A DNA stretch of 6,866 bases from JBBIOI01 sp037443425 (GTDB lineage Bacteria; Desulfobacterota; BSN033; UBA1163): positions 1-6,866 of the forward strand of contig JBBIOI010000154.1 of assembly GCA_037443425.1 (NCBI GenBank). Direction: 5' to 3'. The position numbers and the translations under genes were made by a program. Positions 1 through 5,733 of this stretch are shown here, in pieces (the stretch's first letter is position 1; each line of letters starts with the position of its first letter). The notes beneath the pieces were generated by a model. The model searched no databases, had not been told where the DNA came from, and saw only the letters and a list, made by a program, of their open reading frames with translations.

Positions 1-53
1 ATCCCAATCGAACAGCTGTGAAACCTGTCTTGTTAGGATCTGCATTAGCGATG
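1..53 (+). repeat. Left arm of a 53-bp perfect inverted repeat
   Basis: Base i pairs with base 527-i for all of 1-53, so this arm is the exact reverse complement of 474-526. Identity stops at 54/473. It has not ended at base 1, so the arm may continue beyond the window. Both arms encode the same stretch of the TRAP permease (about IANADPNKTGFTAVRLG) in opposite directions. The spacer between the arms is 420 bp. Confidence 0.97.
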
Positions 54-474
54 GCAGCGGCTGAATATGCAGCCAGGGCAACAGGTGGTGTGATCGGACC
101 TATTGAGCAAAAAAAGAAAATGAACATATGTGCTACCAGAAGAGGTAGTCCTGCCTCTTTCAAAGATGGGATAACAAGTGCAGCAAGAATGATATAGGCG
201 GCAGTTGGAGGCATGGCAAAGCCAAGAAGAAGGGCACTCCCCATAGTGAGAAGGAGAATTAGGATATTGTTTCCTTCTGCGAGAGAAAGCAGAAGGGAAC
301 TTACTTGAAATCCAAGGCCTGTCAAGGAGATTATTCCGTAGATAATACCTGCTGATGCGCATGCAACAAAGATAGGCATAGCCTTTTCTGCCGAATCACT
401 AAGGCCTCTATGATTTGAAAAGTAGACATTCTTGTATTTTTTCTGAGCATCGCAAGCCCAACCATTGCTACAAC
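1..474 (-). pseudogene. TRAP transporter fused permease (DctM-like part), internal fragment, frameshifted and cut by window start
   Basis: Read on the minus strand, this encodes the late DctM part of a TRAP-TAXI fused 4TM/12TM permease, an inner-membrane, ion-gradient-driven importer of organic acids working with a periplasmic binding protein. From 474 down to 400 the frame gives 25 residues (VVAMVGLAMLRKNTRM… to EAL). From 397 to 2 a second frame gives 132 residues with family hallmarks: DSAEKAMPIFVACASAGII, LTGLGF, GFAMPPTAAYIILAAL, SIGPITPPVALAAY and ANADPNKTGFTAVRLG. The frames join cleanly if one base is missing at 398-399, since relatives read EALxxGAxxALPV without a break. This is either a real one-base deletion or a sequencing error. 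The next residues of the same protein lie on the opposite strand from 475. Family identity is secure from recalled conserved motifs; whether the gene is truly broken is uncertain. Confidence 0.85.
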
Positions 475-741
475 ATCGCTAATGCAGATCCTAACAAGAC
501 AGGTTTCACAGCTGTTCGATTGGGATTACCTGCGTTTATTATCCCTTTCCTTTTTGCTTACTGCCCATCTCTTTTACTGATCGGTTCACCGCTCCCAATA
601 TTATTTTCAGTTCTAAAGGCATTGGTGACACTTCTTTTTTTAGCTTCTTCCTTAGAGGGATATCTCATTAGAAGACTTCACTGGTATGAAAGGGCAGGTC
701 TCTTTATTCTATTAATATTCATTTTATTGTCTTTTTTATAA
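415..741 (+). CDS. TRAP transporter fused permease, C-terminal fragment behind a non-native leader
   Basis: The open frame has 108 codons. Residues 1-20 (up to HCYN) do not look like TRAP sequence; they are the antisense of the central fragment read across the 473/474 junction. Residues 21-108, from base 475, are a normal C-terminus of a TAXI-type fused TRAP permease: IANADPNKTGFTAVRLGLPA, then three hydrophobic segments and the family tail EGYLIRRLHWYERAGL. I see no ribosome binding site that would support a start at 415, so this is better read as the 3' end of a larger gene than as a small protein. It converges on the flavoprotein gene, with 14 bases between the two stop codons. If segment 54-473 is flipped, it becomes continuous with the minus-strand fragment. 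Confidence 0.75.
   Translation: MKSRHSCIFSEHRKPNHCYNIANADPNKTGFTAVRLGLPAFIIPFLFAYCPSLLLIGSPLPILFSVLKALVTLLFLASSLEGYLIRRLHWYERAGLFILLIFILLSFL
474..526 (-). repeat. Right arm of the 53-bp perfect inverted repeat
   Basis: This is the exact reverse complement of 1-53. The arm begins at the point where the plus strand switches from antisense TRAP sequence to sense TRAP sequence (junction 473/474). The sense frame then runs on without interruption into the C-terminus of the permease. Confidence 0.97.
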
Positions 742-755
742 AGGTTTTTAAAAAA

Positions 756-2156
756 TCATAGATCGAAGATTTTACCAGGGTTTAAGACATTTTTGGGGTC
801 AAAAACCCTTTTTAATCCTTTTAATAACTCTATTTGGTAGGGATCAAGATTCATAGATAGAAAGGGCTTTCTTAAAAGACCGACTCCATGTTCGGCAGTG
901 ATCTTTCCTCCGAGATCAATTGTTGACTGATAGAGGTCTTTTTCAATCACTGTTATTTTATTTCCCCATTCATCATTGGGGATTTCACCCTGGTAAATAA
1001 GTATATGTACATTTCCATCCCCTGCATGACCAAAACACATGGCCTTGATCTTATATTTATCTGAAATCTCATAGATCTTTTTTATCAGCATAGGGATTAG
1101 ACTCCGTGGTACAACCACATCAAATGGTTTGTACATCTGGCCTAAGAGATTGGCTGCCTCAAATAGACACTTCCTTCCTTCCCACATCCTGTCCCTCATC
1201 GTACGAGAAGTTGCAATTAGGATATCGATTGCCCCATTTTTTTCACATATTTCTCCCACACGTGTCTGTTCCTCATCAAGCCCTTCCTCCTGGTTTCCAT
1301 CCAAGGTCACAAGGAGATGGGCTGAGGCATCCCTGAAGGGCAGACTTCTTTTTGTAAATAGTTCAGCAAGTTCGAAACTATTTTTTTCCATAAATTCAAT
1401 TGCAGTTGGGACGATTCGTGAACGAATGATCTCTGAAACTGTCTGGGCAGCATTCTCAATAGAGTTGAAGGGTATAAGAAGATCCTTTCTAAATTTTGGA
1501 AGTGGGATGAGTCTAAGGATGATTTGAGTGATGATGGCAAGAGTCCCTTCAGAACCAGTAATCAACTGGGTAAGATTATATCCAGTTACATCCTTAACAA
1601 CCTTACCTCCTGTTGACATTACCTCGCCCGATGGAAGGACAACTTCAAGTCCATTTACGTAGTCTTTCGTTGTCCCATATTTAACAGCACGGCTTCCACC
1701 TGCACCTTCAGCAACATTTCCTCCAATGCTACAGCTATCAAGGCTTGCTGGGTCAGGGGGATAAAAAAGGTTTTCACCTTCTACTGTACTCTGTAAAACA
1801 CCTGTAATTATTCCAGGCTCTGTAACCACCATCAGATTATCATGATCTATGTCAATAATCTTCTCCATATTTTCACAGGATAGAACAATTCCTCCATAAA
1901 GGGGTATAGCACCTCCACTTAGTCCAGTTCCCTTGCCCCTTGGGGTGAGAGGGATATTTTCAAGATAAGAAAGTCGCATAATCTCTTTTATTTCTTTTTG
2001 GGTTGTTGGTTTTACAACTACCTCAGGCTTATGAGAGATACCTATAGTTTCATCTTTTGAATATATCGTTAGGGTCTCATCATCAGAAAATACAGCCTTT
2101 GGTCCTACAATCTCTGTTAATTGTCGAATAACAGTGCCGTCTACTGTTTTATACAT
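756..2156 (-). CDS. FAD-linked 2-hydroxyacid dehydrogenase, GlcD / D-lactate dehydrogenase family
   Basis: This 466-residue cytosolic or membrane-associated flavoprotein of the VAO/PCMH fold is expected to oxidise a 2-hydroxyacid (glycolate, D-lactate or a relative) to the 2-oxoacid and pass electrons to an Fe-S partner or a flavin carrier. The N-terminal FAD-binding domain shows PLTPRGKGTGLSGG (69-82), DPASLDSCSIGGNVAEGAGG (135-154) and DVTGYNLTQLITGSEG (189-204). The C-terminal FAD-oxidase domain shows FGHAGDGNVH (375-384; H377 and H384 are likely metal ligands), AEHGVG (421-426) and FDPKNVLNPGKIF at the end. Length is normal for GlcD, with no fused Cys-rich Fe-S domain, so a GlcF-like partner would have to be encoded elsewhere. 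The start is set by AAGGAG (2163-2168) six bases upstream. The exact substrate cannot be read from the sequence. Confidence 0.95.
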   Translation of the reverse strand: MYKTVDGTVIRQLTEIVGPKAVFSDDETLTIYSKDETIGISHKPEVVVKPTTQKEIKEIMRLSYLENIPLTPRGKGTGLSGGAIPLYGGIVLSCENMEKIIDIDHDNLMVVTEPGIITGVLQSTVEGENLFYPPDPASLDSCSIGGNVAEGAGGSRAVKYGTTKDYVNGLEVVLPSGEVMSTGGKVVKDVTGYNLTQLITGSEGTLAIITQIILRLIPLPKFRKDLLIPFNSIENAAQTVSEIIRSRIVPTAIEFMEKNSFELAELFTKRSLPFRDASAHLLVTLDGNQEEGLDEEQTRVGEICEKNGAIDILIATSRTMRDRMWEGRKCLFEAANLLGQMYKPFDVVVPRSLIPMLIKKIYEISDKYKIKAMCFGHAGDGNVHILIYQGEIPNDEWGNKITVIEKDLYQSTIDLGGKITAEHGVGLLRKPFLSMNLDPYQIELLKGLKRVFDPKNVLNPGKIFDL

Positions 2157-2183
2157 ATTTTTCTCCTTATAATTTTTATGATT

Positions 2184-2212
2184 ATGATAAAACCAAGATA
2201 GTTTTATTTCAA
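2184..2212 (-). promoter_or_regulatory. Probable sigma-70 promoter of the GlcD-type gene
   Basis: On the minus strand, TTGAAA (2207-2212) lies 17 bases from TATCAT (2184-2189). Each hexamer is one mismatch from consensus. The predicted transcript would start near 2177, giving an untranslated leader of about 20 bases that includes the AAGGAG site. This is a visual match in AT-rich DNA. Confidence 0.5.
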
Positions 2213-2275
2213 GAAAAAATAAACCAGACTTATGAAAAACTCACAGGTGAGCGATAAAAAAATTTTTTTCAAATA

Positions 2276-2305
2276 TTGATTTTACTGATAAATTGATACT
2301 ATAAT
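2276..2305 (+). promoter_or_regulatory. Candidate sigma-70 promoter for the amidohydrolase-nfo operon
   Basis: TTGATT (2276-2281) and a perfect TATAAT (2300-2305) are separated by 18 bases on the plus strand. Transcription from about 2312 would give an unusually long leader of about 220 bases containing the folded repeat pair at 2378-2458. In DNA this AT-rich a chance match is possible, but I found no better candidate closer to the gene. Confidence 0.4.
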
Positions 2306-2377
2306 AATTTGAATTTTAATAAAAATACTTAACTTTATTCACTCTTTTATTTCCCAAATGCAAGGCTTTGTCGCAAT

Positions 2378-2458
2378 GTCATTCTGGGACTTTAGCCGAA
2401 GAATCCATGTTTTATAAAGGTTTGAATTTTATAGATTCCTCGCTTTTCGCGGAATGAC
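2378..2458. repeat. Pair of inverted REP-like repeat units able to form a long imperfect hairpin
   Basis: The left unit (2378-2406) begins GTCATTCTGG and ends CGAAGAATCC. The right unit (2434-2458) is GATTCCTCGC…GCGGAATGAC on the same strand, so it is the opposite orientation of the same repeat family. The two can pair as an imperfect stem across a 27-base AT-rich loop. Single units of the family also lie at 4447-4475, 5436-5460 and 5639-5673. There is no coding potential, and the pair would sit in the leader of the downstream transcript. Confidence 0.8.
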
Positions 2459-2533
2459 AAACATGGCACACCTCATTACAATACAGCCTCTGCATGGGGA
2501 GAAGGTCAGGGTGAAAGATAGGAGGTAATTTTT

Positions 2534-3532
2534 ATGAGCAATATTTCAAAATCCCCTAAAGGAAATCTTAAAACAATTACGCTTGAAGAACATTTTGCAA
2601 CAACCTCATTTCTGAATGGTCCAGGAGCTGGGGTTAAAGAAAGACCACAAGCCGCACATCTTATCAAGAAGTTGTGTGATCTTGGGGAGGGAAGGATTTC
2701 AGAGATGGACGAGGCAGGTATTGATATGCAGGTACTGTCTCTAACAGCCCCAGGTGTAGAACAGCTTGAAGCAAACGAGGCAATAAGTCTTGCTTGCGAG
2801 ACAAACGACATTCTCGCAGAGGCTATCCGTCGTTACCCGAATCGTTTTGCCGGGTTTGCTACACTGCCTACCGCATTACCGGAAAGGGCGGCTGATGAAC
2901 TGGAGCGAACAGTCCGAAATTATGGCTTTAAAGGAGCGGTTATAAATGGTCATATCCAGGGTAAATATCTCGATAACAGCTTTTTTTGGCCGATCCTTGA
3001 AAGGGCTGAGGCACTGCAGGTCCCAATCTATCTACATCCAACTCCTCCTCCAAAATCAGTGATCGAGGCAAGCTATAAAGGTAATTATTCGGTTGAGATT
3101 ATGAACCGATTGGCAACCTCAGCCTGGGGATGGCACATTGAAACTGCAATCCATGCCCTTCGTCTCATTCTAAGTGGAGCATTTGACCGTTACCCACGTC
3201 TTCAGATTATTATTGGCCATCTGGGTGAGGCGATTCCATTTATGCTTCAGAGAATAGATCGCCAATTGCCAGTAGCAGAAACTAAATTAAAACACGAGAT
3301 AAGCTATTATCTAAGAAATAACCTCTACTACACAGTTAGTGGATTTAACTTCGTTGCCCCATTTCTTGATCTTTTTCTCGAAGTGGGTGCAAACCGTATA
3401 CTGTTCTCGGCAGACTATCCTTATGGCTCGATGTCAGAGGCACGTAGATTTCTTGATCAGCTTCCATTGAGCCCCTACGACAAAGAAGGTATTGCATATA
3501 GAAATGCAGAATCACTATTGCGACTTAAATAA
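2534..3532 (+). CDS. Metal-dependent amidohydrolase (Amidohydro_2 / ACMSD-like decarboxylase family)
   Basis: This 332-residue cytosolic TIM-barrel protein belongs to the amidohydrolase-2 family, which includes ACMS decarboxylase, gamma-resorcylate and 2,3-dihydroxybenzoate decarboxylases and LigW. The expected reaction is non-oxidative decarboxylation (or hydrolysis) of an aromatic or unsaturated acid using one divalent metal. Visible family residues are E18-x-H20 in TLEEHF, H168 in PIYLHP, H229 in IIGHLGEAIPF and D294 in FSADYPYG; these match the E/H/H/H/D pattern of the decarboxylase branch. A strong AGGAGG (2520-2525) eight bases upstream fixes the ATG. The gene lies 28 bp before nfo on the same strand, so the two are probably cotranscribed. 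TLEEHF favours the hydroxybenzoate-decarboxylase side of the family, but the substrate is not determined. Confidence 0.92.
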   Translation: MSNISKSPKGNLKTITLEEHFATTSFLNGPGAGVKERPQAAHLIKKLCDLGEGRISEMDEAGIDMQVLSLTAPGVEQLEANEAISLACETNDILAEAIRRYPNRFAGFATLPTALPERAADELERTVRNYGFKGAVINGHIQGKYLDNSFFWPILERAEALQVPIYLHPTPPPKSVIEASYKGNYSVEIMNRLATSAWGWHIETAIHALRLILSGAFDRYPRLQIIIGHLGEAIPFMLQRIDRQLPVAETKLKHEISYYLRNNLYYTVSGFNFVAPFLDLFLEVGANRILFSADYPYGSMSEARRFLDQLPLSPYDKEGIAYRNAESLLRLK

Positions 3533-3560
3533 GTTTTATGGCGGACGGGATAAAGGTTAG

Positions 3561-4406
3561 ATGCGATTTGGTTTCCATATATCTATTTCAGGAGGGTTTT
3601 CAAAGGTAATTGATTATGCAGAGATTCGAGGATGTGAAACTATTCAGTTATTTTCAAGAAACCCAAGGGGCTGGGCATATCCTCCATTCGATGAAGATGA
3701 AGTGAAACGCTTTCGGCTGGGTGTAGAAGAAAAAAACTTTTATCCTGTCTTCCTTCACTGTCCTTACCTTCCCAATATAGGTTCTTTTAAATCAAAATTT
3801 TACGAACGCTCTATAAAGGCAATTATAAAAGACCTTGAAAGGGCAGAAATCCTTGGCGCACAATATCTTATTACTCATATTGGTCATCGCCTTGAATCTT
3901 CTGAGGATGAGGCTATCGAGGCGGTTTCAAACGGAATTAATAAGGCCCTTGAAAATGTTAAAAACAGTGTCGTACTTCTCATGGAAAACACTGCGGGCCA
4001 GGGGACAGAGATAGGTTATAGCTTTTCGCAGATCGAAAAGATAATAAAACGGATAGATGATAAGGAAAGGATAGGGGTCTGTTTGGATACTGCACATGCA
4101 TTTGAAGCAGGCTACGATCTGTCAAATAAAGATGGCATTGAGAGGACTATCGAGCTCTTTGATTCACAGATAGGATTAAATCGTCTTTATTTGATACATC
4201 TTAATGATTCAAAAACACCACTGGGTTCAAGAAAAGATCGCCATTGGCATATCGGCGAGGGATATATTGGTCTTGAGGGATTTCGATATATTGTGAATCA
4301 TCCCCTGTTTCAAACACTTCCTGGAATAATGGAAACTCCAAGATCTGATACAGAAGAGGACATTAAAAATATGCATGTAATAAGGAGTCTCGTAAAGAAA
4401 GACTAA
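3561..4406 (+). CDS. nfo: Endonuclease IV (apurinic/apyrimidinic endonuclease)
   Basis: This 281-residue cytosolic DNA repair enzyme cleaves 5' of abasic sites and removes 3'-blocking groups in base excision repair. It is a single AP2Ec TIM barrel spanning the whole protein. All nine tri-zinc ligands are present: H66, H106, E142, D176, H179, H213, D226, H228 and E258, each exactly three residues before the E. coli Nfo number. Supporting motifs are FHISISGGF near the N-terminus, ENTAGQGTEIGY (142-153), GVCLDTAHAFEAGYDL (172-187), HLNDSK (213-218) and GSRKDRHWHIGEG (222-234). Length fits the family. Only a weak AAAGG (3552-3556) precedes the ATG, consistent with translation following the amidohydrolase 28 bp upstream. 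The pairing of a repair enzyme with an amidohydrolase is probably simple cotranscription. Confidence 0.96.
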   Translation: MRFGFHISISGGFSKVIDYAEIRGCETIQLFSRNPRGWAYPPFDEDEVKRFRLGVEEKNFYPVFLHCPYLPNIGSFKSKFYERSIKAIIKDLERAEILGAQYLITHIGHRLESSEDEAIEAVSNGINKALENVKNSVVLLMENTAGQGTEIGYSFSQIEKIIKRIDDKERIGVCLDTAHAFEAGYDLSNKDGIERTIELFDSQIGLNRLYLIHLNDSKTPLGSRKDRHWHIGEGYIGLEGFRYIVNHPLFQTLPGIMETPRSDTEEDIKNMHVIRSLVKKD

Positions 4407-4446
4407 TCCTTTAAGTAAGATTTAAGCCTGATGCATCAACCAGATA

Positions 4447-4475
4447 GTCATTGCGAGCCGAAGGTGTGGCAATCC
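4447..4475. repeat. REP-like repeat unit between convergent nfo and sirtuin genes
   Basis: The unit starts GTCATTGCGAGCC and ends GGCAATCC, with outer ATTGC/GCAAT arms at 4450-4454 and 4469-4473. It fills 29 of the 71 bases between the two stop codons and ends two bases from the sirtuin stop. A separate 10-bp palindrome, TGATGCATCA, lies at 4429-4438. Neither has a clear T-run, so a role as terminator is possible but unproven. Confidence 0.75.
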
Positions 4476-4477
4476 GA

Positions 4478-5347
4478 TTATAATTTGGATAGCCTCTTTA
4501 CCTCTTTAAGGACCGCTGGAAGAATATCTCCTGTTTTACCCTGTATAAGATAATCAGAAACCTTTTCGTAAGTTATAGGAGTTGGCTCAGCATTAATCTC
4601 AACAATAATCGTTGCTGGAACTTTCTCGACAATATATAATCCTGATTCTGATCTTTTCTCCCTTTCGACCCTTCTCTGCCTTGCTATTCTCGGGAGTTCA
4701 GCAAATGGATAGACAACAGCCGAAGTTCCGCATATCAGCATTAGATCACATTTCCAGGTTTCTTCAATGGCCCTCCTTGATACATCTGATGGGATTGGTT
4801 CTCCAAAAAATACACCATCATCTTTTATAATCCCACCACATTCACATCGCGGTGGTAGATCTTCCTCTGCCATTAATCTATCAAGATTGATCTCATCTTT
4901 TCTGAACCTTCTATTGCATTCAATGCACCTAAATTTACCCAGTCCCCCATGATATTCAATGACCTTTTTACTTCCTGCCTTTTGATGCAATCCATCTATG
5001 TTCTGAGTGATGATACATTTTAATATCCCGAGCCTTTCAAGCTCTGCAAGGGCATAATGGCCTTGATTTGGAAGTGCCTTTTCAATCTCACCAAAGACAG
5101 AGAATATCCTCTTTGAGATAAAGCTTTCCGGGTTCAGTCGGTCGATCCAGTATCTTTTGGGGTCTTCAATAAAAAGGTCATAAATTTCATAAGACCTTCT
5201 TTCAGCCTCAGGGTCTTTAGTCCAGATTCCATCAGGACCTCGAAAATCAGGGATACCTGATTCTGTTGAAATACCCGCTCCTGTTAACGCTATTGCATAT
5301 TTTGAATTCAAAAGGTCCTGAGCTAACTTTGTAACTAATTCTTCCAT
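4478..5347 (-). CDS. Sir2-family NAD-dependent protein deacylase (sirtuin)
   Basis: This cytosolic sirtuin (289 residues from the chosen start) removes acyl groups from lysines using NAD+, giving nicotinamide and O-acyl-ADP-ribose. Motifs run in order: GAGIS (23-27), GIPDFRG (31-37), TQNIDGLH (114-121), catalytic H133 in YHGG, zinc cysteines C141 and C144, then C168 and C170, FFGEP, GTS (207-209) and INAEPTP (251-257). The second zinc pair is C-x-C (RCECGG) rather than the more usual C-x2-C. A charged stretch (223-242, RQRRVEREKR and following) lengthens the segment between GTSAVVYPFAELPRIA and IVEINAEP. The YxxR pair of desuccinylase-type sirtuins is not evident. I prefer the ATG at 5347 (MEELVTKLAQ) over the one at 5371 because MLYLNWSI is not sirtuin-like; neither has a good ribosome binding site. 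Confidence 0.95.
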   Translation of the reverse strand: MEELVTKLAQDLLNSKYAIALTGAGISTESGIPDFRGPDGIWTKDPEAERRSYEIYDLFIEDPKRYWIDRLNPESFISKRIFSVFGEIEKALPNQGHYALAELERLGILKCIITQNIDGLHQKAGSKKVIEYHGGLGKFRCIECNRRFRKDEINLDRLMAEEDLPPRCECGGIIKDDGVFFGEPIPSDVSRRAIEETWKCDLMLICGTSAVVYPFAELPRIARQRRVEREKRSESGLYIVEKVPATIIVEINAEPTPITYEKVSDYLIQGKTGDILPAVLKEVKRLSKL

Positions 5348-5400
5348 AATTGACCAGTTCAAATATAACATATTTTATTAAAATTAACTAAAAAATAAGC

Positions 5401-5460
5401 TTGCGAAGTAAAGCCAAAACAATCTATCCCAAATTGTCATTCCGAGCAAAGCGAGGAATC
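5401..5460. repeat. REP-like repeat unit (5436-5460) with a probable decayed copy beside it (5401-5424)
   Basis: The clear unit at 5436-5460 reads GTCATTCCGAG…GCGAGGAATC, with ATTCC/GGAAT arms (5439-5443 and 5455-5459). About a dozen bases to its left, 5401-5424 reads TTGCGAAG…ACAATC, which looks like a worn member of the ATTGCGAG…GCAATC subtype. The first is secure and the second tentative. Confidence 0.7.
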
Positions 5461-5542
5461 TATGGGGGGTACTCATAATGACTGATAAATAAGGGTTTTT
5501 TAGTAAAAAAATTACTTTGTTTTAATTAAAATAAGTAATCTA

Positions 5543-5571
5543 TTGAAAGAAAAAATTTTTAATTTTATAAG
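5543..5571 (+). promoter_or_regulatory. Candidate sigma-70 promoter upstream of the glycosyltransferase
   Basis: TTGAAA (5543-5548), a 17-base spacer and TATAAG (5566-5571) each differ from consensus by one base. Transcription would start near 5578, just inside the left end of the TIR element, leaving a leader of about 155 bases. The surrounding AT-richness makes a chance match plausible. Confidence 0.35.
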
Positions 5572-5573
5572 AT

Positions 5574-5709
5574 TTTAAGTCTGTTCAATAATTAAGAGGG
5601 GTTTTAATGTAAATGCTCAAAGCAAGATTTCTTTTTCTGTCATTGCGAGGGAGTGAAACGACAGAAGCAATCTCAAATACCAAGGCTTCGACTTTTGAAC
5701 AGGCTTAAA
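5574..5709. mobile_element. 136-bp MITE-like element with 15-bp terminal inverted repeats
   Basis: The left end TTTAAGTCTGTTCAA (5574-5588) and the right end TTGAACAGGCTTAAA (5695-5709) are reverse complements with one mismatch in 15. The 106-bp interior has no open frame of note and carries one REP-like unit (5639-5673). No obvious target-site duplication flanks it. Small size, terminal inverted repeats and lack of coding capacity suggest a non-autonomous element, but a simple structured intergenic repeat is also possible. Confidence 0.5.
5639..5673. repeat. REP-like repeat unit inside the TIR element
   Basis: The unit runs from GTCATTGCGAGGGAGTGAAA to GAAGCAATCT, with ATTGC/GCAAT arms (5642-5646 and 5667-5671). 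It is about ten bases longer in the middle than the unit at 5436-5460, which points to sequence subtypes within the family. Confidence 0.75.
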
Positions 5710-5733
5710 TATTTTAATAGGTGAAATGATAAA

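Larger units (their letters stand above)
2157..2533. other. Divergent intergenic region, AT-rich, no gene seen
   Basis: This 377-bp stretch separates two divergent genes. From left to right it holds the ribosome binding site and promoter of the minus-strand flavoprotein gene, a small CTCAC/GTGAG dyad (2240-2251), an A/T run, a plus-strand promoter candidate, a paired inverted intergenic repeat (2378-2458), and a tail near 2496-2514 ending in a gggagaaggtcagggtga-type string, a motif I recall as common in bacterial intergenic repeats. The only open frame is a 21-codon one (2463-2528), which I do not call a gene. Confidence 0.7.
5348..5733. other. Divergent intergenic region rich in repeats, no gene seen
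   Basis: This 386-bp, mostly AT-rich stretch lies between the divergent sirtuin and glycosyltransferase genes. It contains a probable decayed repeat unit (5401-5424), a clear unit (5436-5460), a promoter candidate (5543-5571) and a TIR-bounded element (5574-5709) that carries a further unit. I read both strands and found no open frame that looks like a gene. I saw no convincing promoter for the sirtuin. Confidence 0.7.

Noticed and set aside
45..362. Open frame on the minus strand within the TRAP fragment
   Set aside because: It is an out-of-frame shadow; the frame with family motifs (AEKAMPIFVACASAG, GFAMPPTAAY) covers the same bases.
1106..1540. Open frames on the plus strand and in a second minus frame inside the flavoprotein gene
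   Set aside because: They lie wholly within a 466-residue gene whose motifs are complete, and their translations show no family features.
2506..2811. Minus-strand open frame overlapping the start of the amidohydrolase gene
   Set aside because: It is antisense to the conserved TLEEHF region and has no recognisable domain.
4429..4438. TGATGCATCA palindrome as a terminator or operator
   Set aside because: A 10-bp palindrome without loop or T-run is weak as a terminator, and its place between two convergent 3' ends makes an operator unlikely.
4612..4952. Two plus-strand open frames inside the sirtuin gene
   Set aside because: They are antisense to a gene with full Sir2 motifs and show no domain or start signals.
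3561..5347. Nuclease plus Sir2 as an antiphage system
   Set aside because: The nuclease is a canonical endonuclease IV with all nine zinc ligands. The sirtuin is a stand-alone zinc-containing deacylase without an extra effector domain, and the two genes are convergent, not an operon.
4447..5673. Repeats as a CRISPR array
   Set aside because: The units are few, unevenly spaced, in both orientations and variable in length; there are no spacers of regular size and no cas gene.
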